A stretch of DNA of 64,000 nt from Burkholderiales bacterium (GCA_021414305.1 JAIOOS010000006.1:124001-188000); one strand, 5' to 3'; positions 34,577 through 45,240 are shown, numbered from the stretch's first letter. The notes: generated by a model from the letters alone, not told the origin. Program-made: numbers and translations.

Positions 34577-34600
34577 CACCGGGTGTCAGGCACATCCCGG
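34577..34600. repeat. isolated GTGTCAGGCAC palindromic element
   Basis: The spacer between the ankyrin and EF-G2-like genes holds CACCGGGTGTCAGGCACATC, close to the GGTGTCAGGCACC element that recurs in many proteobacterial genomes near REP-associated transposases. Only one copy is seen in this window and no transposase lies nearby. It sits about 95–115 bp upstream of the EF-G2-like start. Confidence 0.35.
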
Positions 34601-34624
34601 GGCCCTGGCCGCGTCGCCGCGGCC

Positions 34625-35278
34625 TCAGGGCCTCTCGCGCGCGCCCCGCTGCTCGAGCAAGGTCATCATCGCCACGTTGCGGGTCTCGATCGCGGCCACC
34701 AGCGGCGTCGGGCCGGGGTTGCAGTTCACGTCGACACCGCCCTCGACGAGGATGCGCGCGATCTCGTCGTCGCGCGTCTCGATCGCGCTGACCAGCGCCC
34801 TTTGGCCGAGCCGCGGATCCATGCCGGCGGCGACCAGCGCGCGCACCGCCTCGGGCACCGGATGCAGCATGACGATGTCCAGCGGCCGGGAGTCGCCGGT
34901 GCCTGCCACGCGGCCGCCGCTCATGAACTTCTTCCAGAACGATTCGGGCGGCCGCGTCGCGTCGCCGCCCGTGCCCCAGGCCTTGTCCGGACGTGCGCCC
35001 CTGGCGAGCATGGCCTCGATGATGGCGACGCTCTCCGGCCGCTTCGGTCGCAGCTGAAGGAGCGCGATGTACCACGGCGACTGCGGGCGATCGAGCACCG
35101 CGACCATCTTGTTCGGATCGGCGCCGGCAGCGAGCAGGCGCGTCACCGCGGCGGTGTCGCCGGCGAGGGTCGCCGCGGCAAGCTCCCGTTCGGGGGCGCC
35201 GCCGTAGGGCGGCCGCTCGACGCCACACGATGCCACCGCCAAGGCGAGCAGCAGAAGCGCTCCGGTGCGGCGGATCAT
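34625..35278 (-). CDS. ankyrin-repeat lipoprotein
   Basis: A 217-residue protein with a lipoprotein signal ending LAVASC. About four to five degenerate ankyrin repeats follow, for example AAVTRLLAAGADPNK, VAIIEAMLARGARPDK, EAVRALVAAGMDPR and DEIARILVEGGVDVN. It should be a protein-binding module at a membrane surface, periplasmic side. The ATG at 35278 overlaps the stop of the preceding ankyrin gene (ATGA), so the two are co-translated. Confidence 0.85.
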   Translation of the reverse strand: MIRRTGALLLLALAVASCGVERPPYGGAPERELAAATLAGDTAAVTRLLAAGADPNKMVAVLDRPQSPWYIALLQLRPKRPESVAIIEAMLARGARPDKAWGTGGDATRPPESFWKKFMSGGRVAGTGDSRPLDIVMLHPVPEAVRALVAAGMDPRLGQRALVSAIETRDDEIARILVEGGVDVNCNPGPTPLVAAIETRNVAMMTLLEQRGARERP

Positions 35279-35739
35279 CGCCCGCTCCCCGGCTCGCGCA
35301 GCGCCGCGGCCACCGCGTCGAGGGCGGCGGCGGCCGGGTCGCGCTCGTCGCCGCGGGCGGCGGCCACGACCTCGAGCACCGTGCGGCCGTCGCTGCCGCG
35401 CGCTTGCGGATCGGCGCCCCGGGCGAGGAGAAGCCGCAGGGCGTCGGCATGGCCGAACACCGCGGCGCGGAACAGGGCCGTCTTGCCGTCGACCGGCGAC
35501 ACGTCGCTCACGCGCGCGCCTTCGGCGAGCGCTCGCTCGATGCCGCCACGATCGCCGTGCCTCGCGGCACGGAACAGCTGCTCGTCCGCCTCGGAGAACC
35601 GTTCGCGCGGCAGCCATACGGTGTAGGCGAGGAACGCCGGCACGGCTAGCACGAACAGCGCGAGGTACAGGATCTTTCCGCCGCGGCCGAGGCCGAGCAA
35701 CGCGAAGACGATCGACTGCGCCTTGGCCACGCGCGGCAT
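35275..35739 (-). CDS. ankyrin-repeat membrane protein
   Basis: A 154-residue protein with one N-terminal membrane helix (ILYLALFVLAVPAFLAYTVWL, about 23–43) and two to three ankyrin repeats (EADEQLFRAARHGDRGGIERAL, GKTALFRAAVFGHADALRLLLARGADP). The start MPRVAKAQ at 35739 is chosen because it precedes the helix directly. First gene of a two-gene ankyrin operon. Partner unknown. Confidence 0.82.
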   Translation of the reverse strand: MPRVAKAQSIVFALLGLGRGGKILYLALFVLAVPAFLAYTVWLPRERFSEADEQLFRAARHGDRGGIERALAEGARVSDVSPVDGKTALFRAAVFGHADALRLLLARGADPQARGSDGRTVLEVVAAARGDERDPAAAALDAVAAALREPGSGR

Positions 35740-35743
35740 CGTA

Positions 35744-35769
35744 CTCGCCGCCCCGGCGCGGGCGGCGAG
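35744..35769 (-). terminator. 10-bp perfect stem after the Tat-lipoprotein gene
   Basis: CTCGCCGCCC and GGGCGGCGAG pair around a six-base loop, 27 bp downstream of the stop at 35796 and 5 bp before the ankyrin start. It looks like a factor-assisted terminator or 3'-end stem, without a T-tract. Confidence 0.45.
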
Positions 35770-35795
35770 CTCCAGCGCTGCCCAGGCGTGGCTTC

Positions 35796-38231
35796 CTAGA
35801 GCGTGACCGTCACCGAGACCGTCGAGCCCTCGTACCACGCCGCCCAGCGGCCGTCGGGCGCGTCGACGCAGTCTGCACCGCCACCGCCGCCGCCGCCGAT
35901 GCCGGTCGTGTACTCGTTGCCCAGAGGGGCCCATTCCGGGCTCACGGATCCGTCGGGGTAGACGTAGATCTCCCAGGTGTATTCGGTTCCGAAGACCGGA
36001 CCGCGCATGCCCGAGACGAAGACGGAGTAGTGCTTCGCGCCCGCGACCTTGGGCACGGCGATGTACATGCCGGTGTGGCAGTTCTCGTCCTTGTAGTGCA
36101 CCTCGAAGAGTCGACCTGCCACGACGAGCTTGTTGCCGACGGTGAGCGAGGACTGGGCGCTGCCGATGCGCTTGTCGCCGAGGAAGGCCTCGACCGTTAC
36201 CAGCGCGAGCCCTTCCCGGGTCGTGTCGGCCTTGAAGGTGGCGGTGGCCTTGTCGGTGGCGGTCAGCGTGCCTGCCGTGCCGCCGAGCGTCCACTTGTAG
36301 GTGACCGTCTCGCCCGCGGCGAGAGGCCGCATGCCGACGGTGGCCGCAGTGAGCGTGACCGACTCGCTCGCCTTGAGCCCCTTCTTCTCCGCCGGCGTGA
36401 CCGTCACGCCGGTGACGTAGACCTTGGCCTTGGCGCTGCCCACCGGGTCGTCGATGCCGAAGCCCGAGAGGAAGACGCTGACGTCGACCTGGTCGACCGT
36501 GCCGGCCGGCACGTCCGCTGCGTCATAGGCCACCGAGTTGATCGTGGTGGAGTCGATCACGGGACCGTACTTGCTGCCGTCCGAGAGGTGACCCGCAGCG
36601 CACTTCCAGCGGTAGCCGAAGACCTTGCCCTCGACCTGGCTCGCATCGACGGCGACCGCGGTGATGCCGCTGAAGAGGGTGTTCTTCTCGACGAAGAATT
36701 CCATCGGATTGAGCGTGACCTTGGCCTTGGTGACGGTCACGTCCCAGGTCTCGGCGAGCCTCGATGAACCGATGTCCAGGGCCTGGATGGCGCTGTCGAA
36801 CGCCGTGAAGCCGGCCTCGCCGACATCGAGGATGCCGTCGATCATCGACCAGTTCTCGTAGATGGCCTTGTTGATGTCGACCGGCAGCTTCTTGACCGGA
36901 TCGATCACCGTCGGCCCGAACTTCTTCACCAGGGAATCGGAGATGAGCGAGAAGAGCGCGATCTGCAGGCTGTCGGTGCCGCGGATGAAGGTCAGCACGG
37001 CGTTGCACAGGCCGGAGAAATCGCCCGCCAGGAGCAGGCTGACGAGACTCGGTACCTGGGCGAGGTAGTTGACCAGGTCCTTCAGGACGTCGTTCGCCTC
37101 GGTGCTCTGGACCAGGTCGTCGATCTTCTCGTCGCTCATGACGACCACCACCGAGGCGATCAAGGGCAACACGAAGTCGAGCACGACGCTCTTGATGATG
37201 AGCACGATGCCCTCGGTCTTGATCGATTCGGGCAGGTCGGCCCAGGTGCCGGGCGACACGCCCGGGCCGATGCCGTAGACCTTGTAGCGGGTGTACATGG
37301 CCGTGTCGGGGAAACGCGGCGTGGCCAGGCTCACCGTGAGCGGCGTGTAGAGGCTCTTGCGCTCGAACCAGAGGTCGGCGACGGCCTGCATCGGGCTCGA
37401 GAGCCCGTCCATCGGCGACATCTCGGTCCGCACCAGGTGTTCGGGCAGAGGGAACTCGTCGCCGGTTTCCAGCTTGGCGATGGTCTCGGTGTGGACGAGC
37501 AGCGAACGGCGGCGGAACTGGTTGGTCACCGTGCAGGCGCCGATGCCATCGCCCTCGAGGATGAGCCCGCTCACCCGCTCGGTGGGCGAGACGATCATGC
37601 CCTGCGCCGACTTGCGTGCTGCCGCAGCTGCGGGCGGCGCGCCGATCATCGACACCACCTTGGCCCGGACGGCGCTGCTCACGCCGACGTTCGCCGAGCT
37701 CGCCCACTTCGCGCCGCCGGCTGCGATCGCGCTGACGACGGCCGCCTCCACCGTCGCCAGGTCTTCGCTGCGCAGCAGGGTCAGCGCCGCGACCCGGACG
37801 CTCGGCGCGTGGGCCCAGAGCCCGAGCGCGCGGTAGACCAGCGCCTCGGCCGTGCTTCGGGTGGAGAGCGTGGTCTGCTCGGCGCGCAGGAAGCCGAACA
37901 CGAGGACGTTGCCCGCGGCGTCGCGCACCTGCGAGAAGCAGATGCCGCCCGCCGCGAACGGCGCCTGGAACGCGCCGGCCGGGGACACCGCCGTCTGCCC
38001 GAGCACGAGCGAGACGCTCGCGCCGGCGAGGCCCAGGCCCGCCGGAAGCACGACCTGCCCGTCCAGGGTGAAGGCGGCGGGGGGTGCTTCGCCACCCGCG
38101 TCGCCCTGGTCGGAGCCGCCGCCGCCGCAGCCCACGAGGAGCGCGGGAAACGCGGGAACGGCAGCGAGCCGCATGGCACGGAAGAGAAAGCTTCTGCGAT
38201 CGACGGCGGGGGCGGACTTCATGCGGAGCAT
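35796..38231 (-). CDS. Tat-exported lipoprotein of unknown function with Ig-like C-terminal region
   Basis: An 811-residue protein. The twin-arginine motif DRRSFLF is followed by a hydrophobic stretch and the lipobox LLVGC with a G4 run. Residues 50–90 form a small beta domain (DGQVVLPAGLGLAGASVSL). The middle (about 300–480) is helical. From about 500 there are beta-sandwich-like segments, including TYKWTLGGTAGTLTATDKATATF, typical of PKD/Ig-like folds. The last 120 residues contain ENCHTGMYIAVPK and a G7 run. The start ATG 38231 has AAGGA upstream. A TTG at 38270 gives a longer frame but lies inside the proposed -10 box. The promoter carries site b of the GTGACGC motif. No family recognised. 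Confidence 0.8.
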   Translation of the reverse strand: MLRMKSAPAVDRRSFLFRAMRLAAVPAFPALLVGCGGGGSDQGDAGGEAPPAAFTLDGQVVLPAGLGLAGASVSLVLGQTAVSPAGAFQAPFAAGGICFSQVRDAAGNVLVFGFLRAEQTTLSTRSTAEALVYRALGLWAHAPSVRVAALTLLRSEDLATVEAAVVSAIAAGGAKWASSANVGVSSAVRAKVVSMIGAPPAAAAARKSAQGMIVSPTERVSGLILEGDGIGACTVTNQFRRRSLLVHTETIAKLETGDEFPLPEHLVRTEMSPMDGLSSPMQAVADLWFERKSLYTPLTVSLATPRFPDTAMYTRYKVYGIGPGVSPGTWADLPESIKTEGIVLIIKSVVLDFVLPLIASVVVVMSDEKIDDLVQSTEANDVLKDLVNYLAQVPSLVSLLLAGDFSGLCNAVLTFIRGTDSLQIALFSLISDSLVKKFGPTVIDPVKKLPVDINKAIYENWSMIDGILDVGEAGFTAFDSAIQALDIGSSRLAETWDVTVTKAKVTLNPMEFFVEKNTLFSGITAVAVDASQVEGKVFGYRWKCAAGHLSDGSKYGPVIDSTTINSVAYDAADVPAGTVDQVDVSVFLSGFGIDDPVGSAKAKVYVTGVTVTPAEKKGLKASESVTLTAATVGMRPLAAGETVTYKWTLGGTAGTLTATDKATATFKADTTREGLALVTVEAFLGDKRIGSAQSSLTVGNKLVVAGRLFEVHYKDENCHTGMYIAVPKVAGAKHYSVFVSGMRGPVFGTEYTWEIYVYPDGSVSPEWAPLGNEYTTGIGGGGGGGADCVDAPDGRWAAWYEGSTVSVTVTL

Positions 38232-38268
38232 TTGCTTGTTTCCTTGGGTGGGGCGGATCGGTTCATTC

Positions 38269-38301
38269 AATGTAGAAAGCGCTGCGTCATCGGCGCGTCA
38301 C
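38269..38301 (-). promoter_or_regulatory. SARP/PhoB-like activator site with -10 box (site b)
   Basis: On the minus strand: GTGACGC, GCCG, ATGACGC (38301–38284), a 9-nt spacer, then TACATT (38274–38269). Transcription would begin near 38262, 31 nt before the lipoprotein start. The site overlaps the last codons of the zinc-ribbon gene. Confidence 0.6.
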
Positions 38302-38513
38302 CGGTCGCGCGGCGGCCGGTACGGGCAGTCGGCGCGGTGGTCCAGCAGGTCGGGCTGCAGCTCGCTGGCGCCGCAGCGCGAGCAGGCGAAAAAGCCGCCG
38401 AGCGGGCCTCGCGGCGCGTACAGCAGCACCTGCTTGCCCCGGTGCTCGGCCCGCGCGAGCTCGCTCTCGCGCGAGGGCGGCGGGAGCTGCTGGGCGGTCG
38501 GCGTGGGCTGCAT
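38298..38513 (-). CDS. small zinc-ribbon-like protein
   Basis: A 71-residue protein starting MQPTPTAQQLPPPS. The C-terminal half has CSRC, then a spaced HRADC, giving a plausible C-C-H-C zinc site, in the context GGFFACSRCGASELQPDLLDH. It lies upstream of the Tat lipoprotein on the same strand and divergent from the SARP regulator. A -10-like box TATTGT ends 10 nt before the ATG, so the mRNA would be nearly leaderless; a GTG at 38525 falls inside that box. Function unknown. Confidence 0.55.
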   Translation of the reverse strand: MQPTPTAQQLPPPSRESELARAEHRGKQVLLYAPRGPLGGFFACSRCGASELQPDLLDHRADCPYRPPRDR

Positions 38514-38523
38514 GACGAGCCGC

Positions 38524-38556
38524 ACAATAGGGAGCGGTGCGTCATTGCGGCGTCAC
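38524..38556 (-). promoter_or_regulatory. SARP/PhoB-like activator site with -10 box (site c)
   Basis: On the minus strand: GTGACGC, CGCA, ATGACGC (38556–38539), a 9-nt spacer, then TATTGT (38529–38524). It drives towards the zinc-ribbon gene. It also lies 36 bp upstream of the SARP regulator gene on the plus strand, so it could serve autoregulation. Confidence 0.6.
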
Positions 38557-38592
38557 CGGACTCCTCTCGCTGCTCCTGGCCGTCGCCTTCAC

Positions 38593-41500
38593 ATGTCCGA
38601 ATCTCCCGGCGGCAACCCGGCCTTGCAGGCTCGACTCCACGGCACGGCGCTACTGCTGAAACCCGACGGCGAACCGGTGGCCCTGGAACGCAAGCACGCC
38701 CTGCTGCTCGCCTACCTGTGGCTCGAAGGCCAGACGCCGCGCGGCCAGCTCGCCCGCCTGCTCTGGCCCGACGCGCCCGATGCGCGGGCCCGCGGCAACC
38801 TGCGCCAGCGCCTGGCGGTGCTGCGCCAGGCGGCCGGAGCCGAACTCGTGGTCGATGCCGGCGGCGTGCTGTCGCTCGCCCCCATGCTGCAGGTCGAGCC
38901 GGCCGGCGCGGCGGGAGAAGCGCTGCTGGCCCGCTTCGAGTACGACGACTGCGGCGACGCAGCGCGCTGGCTCGACGCGCAGCGCGAATCGCAGCGCACG
39001 AAGCAGCGCGCGGCGATGCTTGGCGCCATCCGTGCTGCCGTGCAGGGCGGCCAGCTCGACCAGGCCATGCACCTGGCCGACGCGCTGCTGGCGACCGACC
39101 GCGAGTCCGAGGAAGCCTACCGCGCGCAGATGGAAGTGCTCTACCTGCGCGGCGACACCGCGGCGGCCATCGCGGTGTGGGACCGGTGCAAGGACATGCT
39201 GCGCCAGCTCTACGGCGTGGCGCCCTCGCCGGCCACGCGCCAGCTCGGCGAGACGATCCTGGCGGCCTCGCGGGCGGCGCTCGGCGAAGGCACCGTCCCG
39301 GCGCCGGGAGACGCGATTCCCGTCACCGTTCTGCGCCCGCCGCGCCTGATCGCGCGCCAGGCATCGCTGCAGCAACTCGTCGCCGCCTGGCGCAGCGGGG
39401 CGACGCCGTGGCTCTGCGGCGAGGCCGGCGTCGGCAAGAGCCGGCTGCTCGCCGAGTTCGCCGCGACCGCCGGACCGTGCGCGCTGGCGGTCGCCCGACC
39501 CGGCGATGCCGACGTGCCCTACGCATCGCTGGAACGGCTGGTGCTGGCGGCCATCGACCGTTTCGAGCCGGGTCCCGCGCTCGACGACGACCTCCGCGAG
39601 GCGGCCCGCCTGCTGCCCCGGCTGGCCGAGATGCGGCCCGGCGAGATACCGGCCGCGGTGCAGACCGACCACGAGCGCCGCCAATGCCTGCGCGCGGTGT
39701 CGCGGCTGCTGGCGAGCTGCACGTCTCAGGGCTGTGCCGCGATGCTGCTCGACGACCTGCACTTCGCAGACACGGCCAGCGTCGAGGCGGTCATCGACAT
39801 GGCCGGGCAGGCGTCGCCCCCCGCGGAGCCGGCGCCGCTCCGCTTCGTGTTCGGCACCCGCTGGGACGAAGCCGCCGCACGCGGCGCGCCCTGGCTGGCT
39901 TCGCTCGGCGATGCGGCACGCTTCCGGCGCATCGACCTGGCGCCGCTCGACGCCGCCGGCGTGGGCGAGCTCGTCGAATCGCTCGGCCTCGCCGGCCTCG
40001 ACACCGCCGCCCTGGCCCGGCGGCTCTGGCCGCAGGTCGGCGGCAACCCGGCGTTCGTGCTCGAGTCGGTGAAGCTCCTGCTTTCCCTGGGAAGCGGCGC
40101 GGTGACGCGCGAAGGGGCGCTGCCGCTGGCCCCGGACATCGTCACGGTGATCGAGCAGCGCGTCGCCCTGCTCAGCCCCCAGGCGCGCCACCTGGCGCAG
40201 CTCGCGGCAATCGCCGGCCAGAGCTTCACCGTACCGCTCGCGGCGGCGGCACTGGCCTGCGCGCCGCTGGCGCTGAGCGAGCCCCTGCGCGAGCTCGAGC
40301 TGCGCCAGGTGCTGTACGGAAGGCGCTTCGTGCACGACGTGATCGCGGTGGGCGTGGAGCGCACCGTGCCGCGCTCGGTCGCCGAATTCATGCATCGCTT
40401 CGTGGCCGAGTACCTCGAGCAGCATCACGGCCAGCCGGCGCACGTGGCCACGCACTGGCAGGCCGCCGGCGAACCGCAGCGTGCTGGCGAGGCCTATCGC
40501 CAGGCCGCCCATGCCGCCGGCGAAGCGTCACGCCCCCGCGAGCAGAGCGCCCTTCTCGACGCGGCGGCTGCCTGCTTCGAGCAGTGCGGCGCGGTCGACG
40601 CGCTGTTCGACGTGCTCGAGGAACGCCAGGCCGTGCACCTGGCGCCCGACGCCATGGTGGCGCGGCAGACCTGCATGGACCGGATGGCCGCGATCGCCGC
40701 CACCGAAGAGCAGCGCCTGCGCCTGCTGCTCTGCCGCCACGAATGGGATGCCGACCGGTCGAACACCGACGCGCTCGACATCGGCCTCGCGGCGATCGAT
40801 CGCGCGGTGGCGCTCGGCATGCCGCGCACTGCTTTCGAATTCGCCCGCGCCACAGCCTGGCGCCTGGCCTTGCGCGGCGACGAGGCCGACGCCATTCGCA
40901 CGCTCGAGGCGCATCGGGAGTGGGTGATGGCGCATGGCCGGCCGGCCGACCGGGGCGACTTCCACGGCGCGATGGCCGGCGTGCTCGGCTTCGTCGACCG
41001 CCTGGCGCCCGCCGTGGAGGCGTCGCGGCGCGCCGTGGCCGAGCTGCGCGCCGAGTCGCTGTGGGCGAAGCTGCTCCCTGTGCTGAGCAACCTCGGCCTG
41101 CTGCTGCACTGGCTCGGCCAGCTCGCGGAGGCCGAGGAGGCGCTGCGCGAGGCGAGGCAACTGCGCGACCGGATGCACGGCCAGGGCAGCGGCCTCGTCA
41201 TCGATCTCAACCTGGGCGCCGTGCAACGCGACCTGGGCGAGTACGTGGAGGCCGACCGCACGCTCGCCGCCGCGCTGGCCGAGCTTCGCGTACGGGCCGA
41301 GGTGGACGGCGACATGCGCACCGACTGCGTCCTCGCCGAGAACCACCATGCGCAGATGTGGCTTTCGCTCGGCCAGCCGGCGCGCGCGCTCGAAGCCATG
41401 CGCACCGACGATGCGGCGATCGCGGTGCGGTTTCGCGCCCGCCGCGTTGCCTTGCGCCTGCGCGCGGCGCGGATGCTGGGCCGCGGCCCGGCCGACCTGT

Positions 41501-41970
41501 TGGCGCAGGCCGAGGCGATGAGCGAGGCGATCGAGTCGCCGTTCCATCGCAGCCTGCTCGACCTGGAAACCGCCCGCGGCCGGCCCGCTGCCGAAGCGGT
41601 GGCGGTGTTCGAGCAGGTGCTGCTCCTGGGCGTGACCCGTGAGCGGCCGGGGCTCATGCTGCATGCGGCCGCGCGAGCGGCCAACGCAGCGCTCGCGCTC
41701 GGCGAGCTCGCGCGGGTGCGTCCCTCGCTCGATGCGATGCGACCGTTGCTCGAGACCTGCGCGCCTTACGACGTCGACCGGGCCGAGCTCTGGCTCATGG
41801 CGGCCGCCGTCCTCGAATCGAGCGGCGAGGCGGCCGTCGCCGAGGCGCTGATCGAGCACGGGGTGCAGTGGCTGCGAGCCACGGCTGCACAGCTCCCGGA
41901 AGAATGGCGGGACGCGTTCCTGCGGCGCCATCCGGCAAACGCGAGCTTGCTTGCGCGGGCTGCCGCCTGA
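38593..41970 (+). CDS. large SARP-type regulator: winged helix, BTAD, AAA ATPase and TPR domains
   Basis: A 1125-residue protein. Residues about 12–95 form an OmpR-like winged helix of SARP type (ALERKHALLLAYLWLEGQTPRGQLARLLWPD). Residues 105–230 are a BTAD domain (EEAYRAQMEVLYLRGDTAAAIAVWDRCKDML). An AAA/STAND ATPase follows, with Walker A GEAGVGKS (276–283) and Walker B MLLDDLHF. The last 500 residues are TPR-like helices. This is the layout of AfsR/large SARP regulators, uncommon but present in betaproteobacteria. Two copies of the direct-repeat site lie just upstream. It is the best candidate for their binder. Confidence 0.88.
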   Translation: MSESPGGNPALQARLHGTALLLKPDGEPVALERKHALLLAYLWLEGQTPRGQLARLLWPDAPDARARGNLRQRLAVLRQAAGAELVVDAGGVLSLAPMLQVEPAGAAGEALLARFEYDDCGDAARWLDAQRESQRTKQRAAMLGAIRAAVQGGQLDQAMHLADALLATDRESEEAYRAQMEVLYLRGDTAAAIAVWDRCKDMLRQLYGVAPSPATRQLGETILAASRAALGEGTVPAPGDAIPVTVLRPPRLIARQASLQQLVAAWRSGATPWLCGEAGVGKSRLLAEFAATAGPCALAVARPGDADVPYASLERLVLAAIDRFEPGPALDDDLREAARLLPRLAEMRPGEIPAAVQTDHERRQCLRAVSRLLASCTSQGCAAMLLDDLHFADTASVEAVIDMAGQASPPAEPAPLRFVFGTRWDEAAARGAPWLASLGDAARFRRIDLAPLDAAGVGELVESLGLAGLDTAALARRLWPQVGGNPAFVLESVKLLLSLGSGAVTREGALPLAPDIVTVIEQRVALLSPQARHLAQLAAIAGQSFTVPLAAAALACAPLALSEPLRELELRQVLYGRRFVHDVIAVGVERTVPRSVAEFMHRFVAEYLEQHHGQPAHVATHWQAAGEPQRAGEAYRQAAHAAGEASRPREQSALLDAAAACFEQCGAVDALFDVLEERQAVHLAPDAMVARQTCMDRMAAIAATEEQRLRLLLCRHEWDADRSNTDALDIGLAAIDRAVALGMPRTAFEFARATAWRLALRGDEADAIRTLEAHREWVMAHGRPADRGDFHGAMAGVLGFVDRLAPAVEASRRAVAELRAESLWAKLLPVLSNLGLLLHWLGQLAEAEEALREARQLRDRMHGQGSGLVIDLNLGAVQRDLGEYVEADRTLAAALAELRVRAEVDGDMRTDCVLAENHHAQMWLSLGQPARALEAMRTDDAAIAVRFRARRVALRLRAARMLGRGPADLLAQAEAMSEAIESPFHRSLLDLETARGRPAAEAVAVFEQVLLLGVTRERPGLMLHAAARAANAALALGELARVRPSLDAMRPLLETCAPYDVDRAELWLMAAAVLESSGEAAVAEALIEHGVQWLRATAAQLPEEWRDAFLRRHPANASLLARAAA

Positions 41971-42115
41971 CATCGTCAAACTATCGGTAGTCCATCGGGC
42001 ACCCGAGAGACCGAGAGGCGGCTTGCGACCCTGAAGCGACATCCGAGGATCCTGCGCGCGGCGTCACCCCAGTGAGCCGGCGCCGCCTATCGGTCCTGCG
42101 GCTGCCAGCAACGGA

Positions 42116-42616
42116 CTACGCTCGACCTTCCTGCCGTTGCCGCTTGAGCAGCACGACTGGCGCGAACGCGATGGCCGTGGGCAGGACGGCTACGGCGCAC
42201 CAGATGCCGAACCAGAGCTGCCAGCCCGCCACCTCCGAGCGGAGGTCGGCGCGCCCGGGATCGGCCGGGTCATAGACGACGTCAACCGTGTCACCGACCC
42301 TCCATGGTGCGGGGCGCCGGTTGACGCTACCGATTGCTGTTCGCGTGTCTCCCGCGCGAGTCGTGAAGGTCACGACGGGCGACTCGCCGCGTCCGCTGCC
42401 GCCGCGCGTGCCATGACTGATGCTCGACGGGTTGGTTTCCACGTACCTCAGCTCGATGACGCGGCCGCCCGCCACCTCGCCCTGCCTGGCCAATTGGCCC
42501 TGCTCCCACTGTGAGCGTGCGCCCCAGGCAAGCGGAATCAGCGCGATAAGCAAGAAGGGGATCGTGATGCAGCCGAGGGCGCTTGGGCGGACCGGGGTCG
42601 TGCTGTCTGTGGGCAT
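42116..42616 (-). CDS. DUF3592-domain membrane protein
   Basis: A 166-residue protein with a transmembrane helix at each end (ITIPFLLIALIPLAWG and LWFGIWCAVAVLPTAIAFAPVVLL). The beta-rich middle matches DUF3592: GGRVIELRYVET, SPVVTFTTRAG and GDTVDVVYDPADPGRADLR. Function of the family is unknown. The gene converges with the SARP gene, with a 145-bp spacer in which I see no strong hairpin. Confidence 0.85.
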   Translation of the reverse strand: MPTDSTTPVRPSALGCITIPFLLIALIPLAWGARSQWEQGQLARQGEVAGGRVIELRYVETNPSSISHGTRGGSGRGESPVVTFTTRAGDTRTAIGSVNRRPAPWRVGDTVDVVYDPADPGRADLRSEVAGWQLWFGIWCAVAVLPTAIAFAPVVLLKRQRQEGRA

Positions 42617-42722
42617 GACGTAACGGCTCCTGCGTGAACTCGGTGCGCAAGCATGACACGGAGCAGGACCGATTTTCGACAGGGCCGCGGAGCCAGTAGT
42701 GCAGGCAGGACGGCCACCGCGG

Positions 42723-44639
<1,917 letters not shown>

Positions 44640-44693
44640 GGCTGGGGCTTTCGGGAAGCAGAAGACGGCCAAGAGCTTAGGCCCGCCGTTCCG

Positions 44694-44722
44694 AAATTAA
44701 TGTGCAGATTTATTCATCTCAA
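44694..44722 (-). promoter_or_regulatory. sigma-70-type promoter of glmS
   Basis: Minus strand: TTGAGA (44722–44717), 17-nt spacer, TAATTT (44699–44694). It lies in the only clearly A+T-rich spacer of this region, shared with the divergent Lrp-type gene. Confidence 0.5.
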
Positions 44723-44764
44723 GCACAATCATTCCACGTTGCACGACACGTGTAATTATATTGC

Positions 44765-45232
44765 ATGGATGAAATAGATCTGAAATTATTGGACATCGTG
44801 CAGACCGATGCCTCGGTATCCAACCAGGCGCTGGCGGCGCGCGTGCATGTCTCGCCGGCGACCTGCCTGCGCCGCATGAAGCGTCTCGACGACGCCGGCA
44901 TCATCGAGCGCCGGGTGGCCGTGCTCTCGCCGGAGAAGCTCGGCCACGGCCTCACGGCGATCGTCGAGGTCACGCTCGATCGGCAAGCGGCCGAGGCGCT
45001 GGCGGCGTTCGAAGCCCGCGCCGTGGCCGAAGACGCGGTGCGGCAATGCCACCGCGTCTCGCCCGGGCCGGACTTCATCCTCGTGATCCAGCTCGCCGAC
45101 ATGGCGGCGTACCACGCGCTGGTGCAGCGCCTGTTCACCGCCGATGCGAACGTGCGCAACCTGAAGACCTTCTTCAGCGTGCACCGGGCCAAGTTCGAGA
45201 CGCGCATCGCCCTGCCCGCCGCGACCGCCTGA
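44765..45232 (+). CDS. Lrp/AsnC-family transcriptional regulator
   Basis: A 155-residue regulator. The N-terminal helix-turn-helix is LKLLDIVQTDASVSNQALAARVHVSPATCLRRMKRLDDAGII, and the C-terminal RAM domain includes CHRVSPGPDFILVIQLADM. It binds amino acids or related ligands and usually regulates a neighbour and itself. There is no ribosome site before ATG 44765, and A+T-rich DNA (TAATTATATTGC) runs up to the start, so a leaderless message is possible. Divergent from glmS by 125 bp. Confidence 0.92.
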   Translation: MDEIDLKLLDIVQTDASVSNQALAARVHVSPATCLRRMKRLDDAGIIERRVAVLSPEKLGHGLTAIVEVTLDRQAAEALAAFEARAVAEDAVRQCHRVSPGPDFILVIQLADMAAYHALVQRLFTADANVRNLKTFFSVHRAKFETRIALPAATA

Positions 45233-45240
45233 TAGAGGGG

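Noticed and set aside
38231..38270. TTG at 38270 as start of the Tat lipoprotein
   Set aside because: It lies inside the proposed -10 box and lacks a ribosome site; ATG 38231 has AAGGA upstream.
37437..41642. A 1401-codon frame overlapping the SARP gene
   Set aside because: Low-complexity Arg/Ala/Pro translation; the frame from 38593 has winged-helix, BTAD and ATPase motifs.
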